A stretch of 64,000 bases of DNA, taken from assembly GCA_026169535.1 (NCBI GenBank), contig JAPFCU010000018.1, forward strand, positions 1 through 64,000, written 5' to 3'. Each line of letters opens with the position of its first letter. The first letter of the stretch is position 1. Positions 42,199 through 51,418 of the stretch are shown here, piece after piece. The notes below the pieces were generated by a model. The model was not told the origin of the DNA and did not search any database. It saw only the letters and a list, made by a program, of their open reading frames with translations. Both the position numbers and the translations under genes were made by a program. Source of the DNA: Blautia sp. (GTDB taxonomy: Bacteria > Bacillota > Clostridia > Lachnospirales > Lachnospiraceae).

Positions 42199-42690
42199 AT
42201 GAAGAAAAAAAGAGCAGGGGCAGATAATAAATTGACACGAGTCATAGCGATCGCTGTGGTTTCTGTGGTTATGGTGATAGTAATTATAGCCGCATTTACA
42301 ATTAATTTTAATAAAATATACGGACTGCTCCTGGAAAAAGATATGGAACAGGTAAGGTTTACATCCTGCTTTGTGACAAAACTGATCAGTACAGAAATTG
42401 AAAATCTTCAGGCGGCTTTGGATTTAAAAAAGTTGGATTATCTGATCTTGCCGGGAACAGTATTGATAATACCGGAAAGAGGGAACGTCTATATGATGCT
42501 AAAATGTTCGAGTCAATAAAAAACGGGAAGAAATACTTCAATAGGAATTGCGGTATGGACTACGGAAAAATCTTTTGAAGATTTATATAAAATGGCAGAT
42601 CAGGCACTTTATAAAGCAAAAGACAAAGGAAGAGACAGATATCATATTATTCTGAAGGATCAGGATGGAAGTATTCTCCACATAGAATAA
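42199..42690 (+). pseudogene. Decayed diguanylate cyclase: N-terminal TM part plus GGDEF C-terminal tail
   Basis: MKKKRAGADNKLTRVIAIAVVSVVMVIVIIAAFTINFNKIY...; later frame TSIGIAVWTTEKSFEDLYKMADQALYKAKDKGRDRYHII; central GGDEF core missing. Confidence 0.8.
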
Positions 42691-42729
42691 AATTTAATAC
42701 AAGGCAGGCGCAGATGGTTCTGACCTGCT

Positions 42730-42785
42730 GATTCAAAAAGAGTACAGAAAACTCAAAAATGAGAAATCTGTACTCTTTTTGAATC
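42730..42785. terminator. Bidirectional terminator with perfect 19-bp arms
   Basis: GATTCAAAAAGAGTACAGA ... TCTGTACTCTTTTTGAATC, inner CTCA-aaaa-TGAG. Confidence 0.85.
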
Positions 42786-42791
42786 TTAATT

Positions 42792-44303
42792 TTATTCAGA
42801 GAGAGAAAAAGAATAAATCTCTGAATATTTTTTGTAAAAGTAATCCAGCAGAGGTTTTGCAGAAACTTCTTTGCCGCAGAGACGTTTTATGACTTCATGT
42901 GAAGTGTAAAGACTTCCATATTGATGGATATTAGTATTTAACCAGTTTGTGATTTCCATAATTTTACCCTGGGAGAGAAGCTGGTCTATGCTTCCAAGAT
43001 CTTTTTCAACAGCTTCCAGGAACATGCCGTCATATACAGAACCCAGAAGATAAGATGGAAAATAGCCAAAAGAACCATCGGACCAGTGTGTGTCCTGAAG
43101 TACGCCTTCTGCATCACAGGAAGGACGGATTCCAAGAAGCTCCTCCATTTTGTCATTCCAGAGTTTGGGAAGTTCTTCGGTGGTTACCTCATCATTGAAG
43201 ATGGCACGTTCGATTTCATAGCGCAGGATGATATGGAGGCAGTAGGTTACTTCATCTGCATCAATACGGATCATGCTGGGCTGTACAAAATTTATAGCCT
43301 TGCAGAAAGTATCAAAGGGGATTTTATGGAAATCGGGCAGAAATTCTTCAAGTTTGTCGTAGACAGGTATCCAAAAATTAGGATTTCTGCCAAGGATATT
43401 TTCGTAAAATCTGGATTGGCTTTCATGGAGTCCCATCATATTTACCTGCATTACAGATGTGTGTTTATAGGCAGTGTCGATATTCTGATCAAAAATAGCA
43501 TGCCCTCCTTCGTGGATAGCGCTGAAAATTGCTGCCAGAGGATCCTCCTCACGGAAATGATTAGTGATACGAATATCTCCGGAACCTATTTCAGAAGTAA
43601 ATGGATGTTCGCTTTCTGCAGTGGTTCCTTTTGCAAAGTCAAATCCCATATAGGAAAGAAGAAGATCCTGTAATTTTTTCTGACTGGAAACAGGATAATT
43701 TCCTTTCATAGCGGACAGATCCGGCTGTCCTGACTCACGGATTTTTTTCAGAAGCGGGCGAAGCCCTTCTTTTAATTCTGTAAATATACGGTCAATAGTC
43801 TGGCTGTCAATGCCTTCTTCAAACATATCCAGAAGAACCTCATAGGGCTTCTGGTCTGGCTCCATATAACGAACATACTGCTTGGTCATCAGAATGATTT
43901 TGTCCAGATAAGGACAGTAAATAGAAAAATCACTGGCTTTCTTAGCTGTCTCCCAGGCTTTTTGAGAGCGGGCCTTCAGTGTTACGTATTCTGTGTAAAA
44001 ATCCTCCGGAACACGGCAGAAGCGTTCATAGTCGCGAAGCTCACGTCTGACGGTGACTTTTATAGCGTCGTCCAGTGCTTCGTAAGTTTCAGGGGAAGAA
44101 AGCTCTTTTAGGAGAGCGCCGTATTCTTCTGAGGTAGAAAGCCGGAAAGCTTCGGTAGAAAAATATCCGATGGCTTCTGCCTTGGAATCAACCCCTTTTT
44201 CCGGAGTCATAGTAGCAAGATCCCAGTAAAGAAGATTTTCTATAGTCTGGTATTGTTCGATTTTTTTCATGTGATCCTTTAATTTCATAATGAGTTCGTT
44301 CAT
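42792..44303 (-). CDS. M32 family metallocarboxypeptidase
   Basis: SAIHEGGHAIFDQNID (HExxH), MGLHESQSRFYENILGRN, RIDADEVTYCLHIILRYEIERA. Confidence 0.95.
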   Translation of the reverse strand: MNELIMKLKDHMKKIEQYQTIENLLYWDLATMTPEKGVDSKAEAIGYFSTEAFRLSTSEEYGALLKELSSPETYEALDDAIKVTVRRELRDYERFCRVPEDFYTEYVTLKARSQKAWETAKKASDFSIYCPYLDKIILMTKQYVRYMEPDQKPYEVLLDMFEEGIDSQTIDRIFTELKEGLRPLLKKIRESGQPDLSAMKGNYPVSSQKKLQDLLLSYMGFDFAKGTTAESEHPFTSEIGSGDIRITNHFREEDPLAAIFSAIHEGGHAIFDQNIDTAYKHTSVMQVNMMGLHESQSRFYENILGRNPNFWIPVYDKLEEFLPDFHKIPFDTFCKAINFVQPSMIRIDADEVTYCLHIILRYEIERAIFNDEVTTEELPKLWNDKMEELLGIRPSCDAEGVLQDTHWSDGSFGYFPSYLLGSVYDGMFLEAVEKDLGSIDQLLSQGKIMEITNWLNTNIHQYGSLYTSHEVIKRLCGKEVSAKPLLDYFYKKYSEIYSFSLSE

Positions 44304-44394
44304 TTTTTCATCTCCTTGCATATATGATTTTTTATGAAGAGTATTTCCTGTTTATGGTATCATAAAACAGGAAAAGAGAAAAGATATATATTTC

Positions 44395-44464
44395 TGGCAT
44401 ATGTCGAAAAAGTTATTGACATATGTCATATTTGTTTTATAATAAGATTAAATGATATATGTCA
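44395..44464 (+). promoter_or_regulatory. Promoter region with three copies of a palindromic motif
   Basis: TGGCATATGTCG (44395), TGACATATGTCA (44417, perfect palindrome), TGATATATGTCA (44453); promoter TTGACA 44416 / TATAAT 44438, 16-bp spacer. Confidence 0.7.
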
Positions 44465-44482
44465 GAAAAGGGAGGTGTGGAG

Positions 44483-44875
44483 ATGCCAAGACCTACGAAA
44501 TGCAGGAAGGTATGCAGACTTCCGGGGACTCTTTCCTTTGTTCCCGGGGAATCCGGCGAGGATGCCGGAGGTGTGGTCCTGACGGTAGATGAATATGAAA
44601 CCATCCGATTGATAGACAGGGAGGGATTTTCTCAGGAAGAATGCGGTGAATATATGCAGGTGGCACGTACCACGGTCCAGCAAATCTACACATGTGCCAG
44701 AAAAAAGATTGCCACAGCCATTGTAGACGGACTTTCTATACGGATCCAGGGCGGTAATTATCAGATCTGTGAGGGGGGAAGAAATTATTACGGCTGCGGA
44801 GGATGTAAAAAAAGGCGCTTTAAAAATATGGAACAAGGAGGAGAGACCAATGAGAGTGATTTTACCGGTAGATGA
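44483..44875 (+). CDS. DUF134 family HTH protein
   Basis: MPRPTKCRKVCRLP...VVLTVDEYETIRLIDREGFSQEECGEYMQVARTTVQQIYTCARKKIA. Confidence 0.93.
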   Translation: MPRPTKCRKVCRLPGTLSFVPGESGEDAGGVVLTVDEYETIRLIDREGFSQEECGEYMQVARTTVQQIYTCARKKIATAIVDGLSIRIQGGNYQICEGGRNYYGCGGCKKRRFKNMEQGGETNESDFTGR

Positions 44876-45206
44876 GGAAAAAGATGTGATCTGTGCAACT
44901 TTTGGAAGAGCCCCGTATTTTGCAGTTTATGATACGGAAACCAGGACAATGGAATTAAAAGAGAATCCGGCCTCTCAGGTTCAGGGCGGAGCCGGGCTGA
45001 AAGCAGCTCAGTTTGTTCTGGACTGTCAGGCAGATGCGCTGATCACACCACGCTGTGGTATGAATTCTGCAGAAGTTCTTCAGGCGGCGGAGATTAAAAT
45101 TTATAAATCAGAGGGAATGGGAGTAAATCAGAACATTGAAGCTTTTGAAGACGGAAAATTATCTGTTCTGACGCATTTTCATGGAGGATATCAGGGAATA
45201 AGATGA
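44850..45206 (+). CDS. NifB/NifX (dinitrogenase iron-molybdenum cofactor) family protein
   Basis: MRVILPVDEEKDVICATFGRAPYFAVYDTETRTMELKEN...ITPRCGMNSAEVLQAAEIKIYK. Confidence 0.9.
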   Translation: MRVILPVDEEKDVICATFGRAPYFAVYDTETRTMELKENPASQVQGGAGLKAAQFVLDCQADALITPRCGMNSAEVLQAAEIKIYKSEGMGVNQNIEAFEDGKLSVLTHFHGGYQGIR

Positions 45207-46039
45207 AAATTGCAGTTTTAAGTGGAAAGGGCGGAGCGGGAAAAACACTGACAGCAGTAAATCTCGCTGCGGCTGCCGGACAGGCTGTTTATATTGATTG
45301 TGATGTAGAGGAGCCAAATGGCCGCCTGTTTTTTAAGCCGCAGAATATAAAAACAGCAGATGTAACAACAGCTCTTCCGGAATTTGATCCGGACAAATGT
45401 ACCGGCTGTCGTACTTGTGTGGATTTCTGCCGATTTCATGCTCTGGTCTATATCAAAAACAGACCAAAGGTATTTTCTGAGGTATGTCATTCCTGCGGAG
45501 GCTGTGCTCTTGTCTGTCCCGGTCAGGCAGTGACAGAAAAAGAGAAGATTATTGGAAAAGTGGAAATTGGTTTTCATGGAGAAACTCAGATTGTTACAGG
45601 AATCCTGAATCTGGGAGAAGCCTCCGGCGTACCTGTGATCCATAAAGCTCTGGAGGAAGGGATACAACAGGATGATCCTGTGCTGATTGACTGTCCTCCG
45701 GGAAGTGCCTGTCCTGTAGTAGAAAGTATCTCAGAAGCAGATTTCTGCATTCTGGTGGCAGAACCGACAGCCTTTGGCTTCCATAATTTCTGTATGGTCC
45801 ATGAGCTGGCAGAGCTTCTTGGAAAGCCCTGTGGTGTTGTGATCAATAAGTGGGAAGGGGTCTACGAGCCTCTGGAAGAATACTGCAAAGAGAAAAAGCT
45901 TCCGGTTCTTCTCAGAATTCCATATGAAGAGAGGATTGCAGAAATTGTTTCTTCCGGAAAGATTCTTGTAGAAGAATATCCTGAATACAGAAAGAAATTT
46001 CAGGAGCTTCTGAAGAAAACAGGAGGTGGACAGGCATGA
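45203..46039 (+). CDS. MinD-superfamily P-loop ATPase with inserted 2x[4Fe-4S] ferredoxin domain (1)
   Basis: LSGKGGAGKTLTAVNLA; CTGCRTCVDFC and CHSCGGCALVCP. Confidence 0.94.
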   Translation: MKIAVLSGKGGAGKTLTAVNLAAAAGQAVYIDCDVEEPNGRLFFKPQNIKTADVTTALPEFDPDKCTGCRTCVDFCRFHALVYIKNRPKVFSEVCHSCGGCALVCPGQAVTEKEKIIGKVEIGFHGETQIVTGILNLGEASGVPVIHKALEEGIQQDDPVLIDCPPGSACPVVESISEADFCILVAEPTAFGFHNFCMVHELAELLGKPCGVVINKWEGVYEPLEEYCKEKKLPVLLRIPYEERIAEIVSSGKILVEEYPEYRKKFQELLKKTGGGQA

Positions 46040-46899
46040 AACGTCTTCTTGTATTAAGCGGAAAGGGCGGAACCGGAAAAACGACGGTGTCCTCGTCTTT
46101 TATTGAATTTGCGCAGGCACGGGCCATTGCAGACTGTGATGTAGATGCACCAAACCTTCACCTTATTACTAAAATGGAGGTGAAGCCGGAAGTATCTGAT
46201 TTTATGGGAGCAGAAAAAGCAGTGATCAATCCGGAAAAATGCATTGGCTGCGGACAGTGCGCAGAGTACTGCAGATTTGGAGCAGTCAAAAGCTGCGGGG
46301 AGGTTTATCAGATCCAGGATTATGCCTGTGAAGGCTGTGGTATCTGCGAATATGTCTGTCCTCAGTCAGCAGTTATTATGAAAGATGATGTAGCTGGCAG
46401 ACAGGAGCTTTATAAAGGGGAAACAGTTTTTTCCACTGCCGCATTAAAAATGGGACGAGGAAATTCAGGCAAGCTGGTTACAGCGGTAAAGCTTGCCATG
46501 CTGAAAGCGGCACCTGAGACAGAACTGGCTGTGGTAGATGGTTCTCCGGGAATTGGCTGTCCGGTGATCGCCTCCATGAGTGGGATGGACCTTGTTCTGA
46601 TCGTCGCAGAACCATCGGTTTCCGGAAAAAACGATCTGGAAAGACTAATAAAAACAGCAGAATCCTTTCAGATGAAAATGGGTGTATGTGTAAATAAATG
46701 GAATACCAGCCCGGAAAAAACAGAAGAAATTGAAGAATGGTGTAATGTGCAGGGGATTCCTTTTATGGGAAAAATTCCTTACGATAAAGAAGTGTTAAAG
46801 GCGGTTAATGCAGGGAAAAGTGTTGCAGGAGTCGATTGTCCGGCGCGGACTGCATTGCTGCAGATTTATCAAAATGTCAGAAATGAATTAAAAATATAA
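46036..46899 (+). CDS. MinD-superfamily P-loop ATPase with inserted 2x[4Fe-4S] ferredoxin domain (2)
   Basis: LSGKGGTGKTTVSSSFIEFA; CIGCGQCAEYC and CEGCGICEYVCP. Confidence 0.94.
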   Translation: MKRLLVLSGKGGTGKTTVSSSFIEFAQARAIADCDVDAPNLHLITKMEVKPEVSDFMGAEKAVINPEKCIGCGQCAEYCRFGAVKSCGEVYQIQDYACEGCGICEYVCPQSAVIMKDDVAGRQELYKGETVFSTAALKMGRGNSGKLVTAVKLAMLKAAPETELAVVDGSPGIGCPVIASMSGMDLVLIVAEPSVSGKNDLERLIKTAESFQMKMGVCVNKWNTSPEKTEEIEEWCNVQGIPFMGKIPYDKEVLKAVNAGKSVAGVDCPARTALLQIYQNVRNELKI

Positions 46900-46924
46900 T
46901 AAAAACAAAAAGGAGATAATAGTT

Positions 46925-47284
46925 ATGAAAATTGTAGTTGCTGCTATGGGAAAAGAAGTTGCAGGTCATTTTGGTCATTGTGAGAATTTTATTTTCTTTG
47001 ATACAGAAGAAAATAAGATTGTTGCAGAAAACAGCGTTCCAAATCCGGGACATCGTCCGGGATTCCTTCCGAACTTCCTGGCTGATCATGGTGCGGAAGT
47101 TATTATTTCCGGAGGAATGGGTGGCGGAGCTGTAGATATTTTTAATGAGCGCGGCGTAGAAGTGATCGTAGGTGCTCAGGGAAATGCTGCAGCAGCAGTA
47201 GAAGCATACTTGAAAGGAGAACTGATCTCTACCGGTTCTATCTGCCATGAGCATGAACATGCACATGAGTGCGGAGAACACTAA
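46925..47284 (+). CDS. NifB/NifX family protein with His-rich tail
   Basis: MKIVVAAMGKEVAGHFGHCENFIFFDTEENKIV...IISGGMGGGAVDIFNERGVEVIVGAQGNAAAAVEAYLKG...ICHEHEHAHECGEH. Confidence 0.92.
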   Translation: MKIVVAAMGKEVAGHFGHCENFIFFDTEENKIVAENSVPNPGHRPGFLPNFLADHGAEVIISGGMGGGAVDIFNERGVEVIVGAQGNAAAAVEAYLKGELISTGSICHEHEHAHECGEH

Positions 47285-47314
47285 ACATATTTTCAGATAA
47301 AGCTTCTGAAATAC

Positions 47315-47363
47315 AGAAAGGCTGACGGTATTCACTTATTGCTGTGAAACCGTCAGCCTTTCT
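47315..47363. terminator. Bidirectional terminator
   Basis: AGAAAGGCTGACGGT ... ACCGTCAGCCTTTCT, inner TTCAC/GTGAA. Confidence 0.85.
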
Positions 47364-47368
47364 CTGCG

Positions 47369-48553
47369 TCAGCGCGCCATAAGATATATTTTTTCCATAT
47401 CTTTCATATTCAGCTGTTTAAACACGCCAATGGTCCTGGTATCCTCAAAGCTGCATTTAAAGGCAAGCTCATGAATCTGTTTTTCATCCAGATCAAGTCC
47501 AAGCTCATGGAGACTGGTAGGCATTTTGATGGAGCGGAAAAAGTCTTCCATTGCCTCAATGCCGGCAAGAGCTGTACTTTCAAAATCTGCAAAGCATGGA
47601 ATGTCAAACACATTGGTTGCAAACTGTGCAAAACGTTCCGGATTTTCCTGATAGACATATCTTGCCCAGCTTCCCCAGATAGCAGCAAGTCCTGCACCGT
47701 GAGCTACGTCGTAAAGTCCTCCCAGTTCATGCTCAAGCTGGTGGCAGGCCCAGTCTCCTCCACCGGTACCACAGCCGGTCAGACCGTTATGGGAAAGACT
47801 TCCGGCCCACATGACTTCGGCACGGGCGTTGTAATTGCCTGGTTCCTTCATGAGAATTCTTGCATTATAGATCACTGTCTGCATAAGAGATTCGCTGATG
47901 CTGTCTGTGATCTCCATGGTTTCCAGATTGACAAAATAGCGTTCCATGGTATGAAGAAGGATATCTACACAGCCGCTTTCTGTCTGATATTGAGGAAGTG
48001 TGTAGGTAAGTCTTGGATTCAGAAGGGCAAATTTGGGACGGCAGAGATCGCTTCTTGTGGAGCCTCTCTTCAGCCAGCCGTCTTCATTTGTGATCACACA
48101 GGAACCGCTCATCTCGCTTCCGGAAGCTGCAATGGTAGGGATTGCGGCAATGGGAAGACAGTCTTTGGGGATTTCGGTTTTCAGGAAAAAGTTCCATACA
48201 TCAGTCCAGGGATTGGCAACTCCATAGCCGATAGCCTTTGAGGAGTCGATGACACTTCCGCCTCCTACAGCAAGGATAAAATCCACCTGCTCCTCCTGAC
48301 AGAGCCGGATTCCCTCACGGACCTTACTGAGACGGGGATTGGAAACAACTCCTCCCAGTGTGACAAAATCTATTTCTGCTTCTTTCAGGCTTGTACAGAT
48401 CTCGTCCAGAAGTCCCGAGGAAACGGCGCTGCCGCTTCCGTAATGGATCAGTACCTTTCGGCAGCCATATTCTTTCAGAAGAGTACCGGCCTGAAGATGT
48501 GTATCTTTTCCGAAGATCACCCTGGTGGGGGTGTAGTATTCAAAGCCTCTCAT
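47369..48553 (-). CDS. Iron-containing alcohol dehydrogenase (butanol dehydrogenase-like)
   Basis: YYTPTRVIFGKDT, ILAVGGGSVIDSSKAI, GGDWACHQLEHELGGLYDVAHGAGLAAI. Confidence 0.93.
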   Translation of the reverse strand: MRGFEYYTPTRVIFGKDTHLQAGTLLKEYGCRKVLIHYGSGSAVSSGLLDEICTSLKEAEIDFVTLGGVVSNPRLSKVREGIRLCQEEQVDFILAVGGGSVIDSSKAIGYGVANPWTDVWNFFLKTEIPKDCLPIAAIPTIAASGSEMSGSCVITNEDGWLKRGSTRSDLCRPKFALLNPRLTYTLPQYQTESGCVDILLHTMERYFVNLETMEITDSISESLMQTVIYNARILMKEPGNYNARAEVMWAGSLSHNGLTGCGTGGGDWACHQLEHELGGLYDVAHGAGLAAIWGSWARYVYQENPERFAQFATNVFDIPCFADFESTALAGIEAMEDFFRSIKMPTSLHELGLDLDEKQIHELAFKCSFEDTRTIGVFKQLNMKDMEKIYLMAR

Positions 48554-48685
48554 AGCATTTTTCTCCTTGATTTTTAATACTCCTTTTTATTATAGGGAAT
48601 ATATCACAAATAGTCAAAAAAAACTTAAGAAAACTGCAAAAACATCATAAAAATTTTTGTGACACGGACAAATGTCTTTTGTGTG

Positions 48686-48714
48686 TTGACATACAGGCGG
48701 GGTTCAAGTATAAT
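48686..48714 (+). promoter_or_regulatory. glyA promoter
   Basis: TTGACA - 17 bp - TATAAT. Confidence 0.85.
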
Positions 48715-48776
48715 TCCATTTAGTGATTTTCCCGAGAGAAAGGAAAATAAAAATCTGCATACAAGGAGGAAGGATC

Positions 48777-50015
48777 ATGTATTCATTAGGTGAAATTGAA
48801 AAAGTTGATAAAGAGATTGCAGAGCTGATCGAGGCAGAGGTAGAACGCCAGGATTCACACATTGAGCTGATCGCATCAGAAAACTGGGTAAGTAAGGCGG
48901 TTATGTCTGCGATGGGAAGCCCGTTGACAAATAAATATGCAGAGGGTTATCCGGGAAAAAGATTTTACGGCGGCTGCGGCTGTGTAGATGAGGTGGAGAC
49001 GCTTGCGATTGAAAGAGCCAGGGAACTGTTTGGCTGTGAATATGCAAATGTGCAGCCACATTCCGGTGCACAGGCGAATATGGCTGTTTTCTTTGCCATG
49101 CTGAAGCCGGGAGATACTGTTTTGGGAATGAATCTGGCACATGGGGGACATCTGACACATGGAAGCCCGGCAAACATGTCCGGTATGTACTTTAACGCCG
49201 TTTCTTATGGTGTGAATGAGAATGGTGTACTTGATTATGAGGAAATCAGGCGTATTGCGCTGGAATGTAAGCCGAAACTGATCGTTGCAGGAGCCAGCGC
49301 ATATGCAAGAACAATTGATTTCAAAAAATTTCGTGAGATTGCAGATGAAGCAGGGGCTTATCTTATGGTGGATATGGCACATATTGCAGGTCTCGTTGCA
49401 GGCGGACAGCATCCAAGTCCTGTTCCTTATGCAGATGTAGTGACAACTACAACTCATAAAACCTTACGGGGACCAAGGGGCGGCCTGATTTTAAGTAATG
49501 CAGAAAATGCAAAGAAATTTAATTTCAATAAAGCTGTATTCCCGGGAATACAGGGTGGTCCTCTTATGCATGTGATCGCTGCAAAGGCAGTATGTCTGAA
49601 AGAGGCTCTTCAGCCGGAGTTTAAGGAATATGCCCGTCTTGTTGTGGAAAATGCAAAGGCATTGTGTAATGGTCTTCAGAAGAGAGGCGTGGATATTGTA
49701 TCCGGAGGAACTGATAATCATCTGATGCTGGTGGATCTTAAAAACCTGGGTGTTACTGGCAAAGAGATGGAGAATCTTCTGGATGAGGTAAATATTACCT
49801 GTAATAAAAATACGATTCCAAATGATCCGCAGTCTCCATTTGTAACAAGCGGCGTTCGTTTGGGCACTCCTGCTGTTACCTCCAGAGGAATGAAACCGGA
49901 GGATATGGATGTGATCGCAGAGGCGATTTCACTGATGCTGAAAAGCCGTGATAATAAAGAACAGGCAAAAGCACTTGTAAAATCGCTGACAGATAAATAT
50001 CCACTGGCAGGTTGA
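48777..50015 (+). CDS. glyA: Serine hydroxymethyltransferase
   Basis: [58 protein letters not shown]. Confidence 0.97.
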   Translation: MYSLGEIEKVDKEIAELIEAEVERQDSHIELIASENWVSKAVMSAMGSPLTNKYAEGYPGKRFYGGCGCVDEVETLAIERARELFGCEYANVQPHSGAQANMAVFFAMLKPGDTVLGMNLAHGGHLTHGSPANMSGMYFNAVSYGVNENGVLDYEEIRRIALECKPKLIVAGASAYARTIDFKKFREIADEAGAYLMVDMAHIAGLVAGGQHPSPVPYADVVTTTTHKTLRGPRGGLILSNAENAKKFNFNKAVFPGIQGGPLMHVIAAKAVCLKEALQPEFKEYARLVVENAKALCNGLQKRGVDIVSGGTDNHLMLVDLKNLGVTGKEMENLLDEVNITCNKNTIPNDPQSPFVTSGVRLGTPAVTSRGMKPEDMDVIAEAISLMLKSRDNKEQAKALVKSLTDKYPLAG

Positions 50016-50026
50016 ACAAATAAATC

Positions 50027-50055
50027 TTGTTCGTTAATAAAAATTATGTTATAAT
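50027..50055 (+). promoter_or_regulatory. Putative promoter upstream of the NRAMP/pxp operon
   Basis: TTGTTC - 17 bp - TATAAT. Confidence 0.55.
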
Positions 50056-50075
50056 AGTAGAGCAGTTTGGTAAAG

Positions 50076-50106
50076 AAAGCACTCTGCGTGGGCAGAGTGC
50101 TTTTTT
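50076..50106 (+). terminator. Intrinsic terminator between glyA and the NRAMP-like gene
   Basis: AAAGCACTCTGC-gtgg-GCAGAGTGCTTTTTT. Confidence 0.88.
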
Positions 50107-50136
50107 ATAACATCAAAATAAAGAGGAGGAAAGAAG

Positions 50137-51339
50137 ATGAGTGACAAAAAGAAAAACGGGGGAGCCCTGTTGGGCGCTGCTTTTCTGATGGCAACCTCTG
50201 CAATCGGTCCCGGATTCCTGACTCAGACATCCAAATTTACCAGTGACTTTCAGGCAAGTTTTGGATTTGTTATTCTGGTATCCATTATCCTGGCAGCAGT
50301 GGCTCAGATGAATATCTGGAGAGTACTCTGTGTAACTGGATTGAGAGGGCAGGAGGTTGCGAATAAAGTACTTCCGGGTCTGGGATATCTGGTTGCTTTT
50401 ATGGTTGTTTTGGGCGGTCTGGTATTTAATATCGGAAATGTAGGCGGAGGAGCACTTGGTTTTAATACTCTCCTTGGCATTCCTACAAAAGTCGGTTATG
50501 TGCTTGCAGGTGCGGCAGCTATCCTGGTATTTCTTTCAAAAAATGCCAAAGGTGCTATGGATACGCTTACCAAAATACTTGGAGCAGTTATGATCGTAGT
50601 GATCTTTATTGTGATTGTTGTTGTAAAACCGCCGGTAGGTTCAGCAATCAAAAATACCTTTGTTCCTGATGCCGGCGTACAGGCTCTGGTACCGGCGATC
50701 ATTACATTGCTGGGAGGAACTGTTGGCGGATATATTACCTTTGCCGGAGCTCACCGTCTGATCGATGCGGGAATCACAGGAGAAAAGAATCTGAAGGAAA
50801 TTAACAAAAGTTCTGTTATGGGTATTGGAATCGCTACTATTGTGCGTATTTTCCTGTTCCTGGCAGTCCTCGGTGTTGTTGTAAAGGGTGCTGCACTTGA
50901 TCCTGCAAACCCGGCAGCAGATGCGTTTAAGCAGGGAGCAGGACAGCTGGGCTATCGATTTGCCGGTCTTGTGCTTCTTTGTGCAGCAATCACATCTATC
51001 ATTGGAGCAGCGTATACCTCTGTTTCATTTTTAAAGACCTTTCATCCGGCCATTGAAAAAAATGAAAACTGGGTGATCATTGGGTTTATTGCAGTATCCA
51101 CACTTGTTATGCTGCTTCTTGGAAATCCGGCAACACTTCTTGTTGTAGCAGGTGCTCTGAACGGACTGATCCTTCCGATTACTTTGGGAATCTGTCTGAT
51201 CGCATCAAAGAAGGAGTCTATTATGGGTGAGAATTACCATCATCCGACCTGGCTTCTGGTACTTGGAATTATTGTAGTCATCATTTCCGCTTATCTTGGA
51301 ATCACAACCTTTGTATCAAATCTGGGAAGTCTGTTCTAA
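50137..51339 (+). CDS. NRAMP-superfamily (YcsG-like) transporter
   Basis: MATSAIGPGFLTQTSKFTSDFQASFGFVILVSIILAAVAQMNIWRVLCVTG; about 11 TM; adjacent to pxpB/pxpC. Confidence 0.85.
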   Translation: MSDKKKNGGALLGAAFLMATSAIGPGFLTQTSKFTSDFQASFGFVILVSIILAAVAQMNIWRVLCVTGLRGQEVANKVLPGLGYLVAFMVVLGGLVFNIGNVGGGALGFNTLLGIPTKVGYVLAGAAAILVFLSKNAKGAMDTLTKILGAVMIVVIFIVIVVVKPPVGSAIKNTFVPDAGVQALVPAIITLLGGTVGGYITFAGAHRLIDAGITGEKNLKEINKSSVMGIGIATIVRIFLFLAVLGVVVKGAALDPANPAADAFKQGAGQLGYRFAGLVLLCAAITSIIGAAYTSVSFLKTFHPAIEKNENWVIIGFIAVSTLVMLLLGNPATLLVVAGALNGLILPITLGICLIASKKESIMGENYHHPTWLLVLGIIVVIISAYLGITTFVSNLGSLF

Positions 51340-51418
51340 GAAGCGTAAGGAGGGAGAAAGGTGTGATCAGAGAAGGATTGCACCTTTTTCTGTTAACCAG
51401 AAATTTTAGGAGAAAAAC

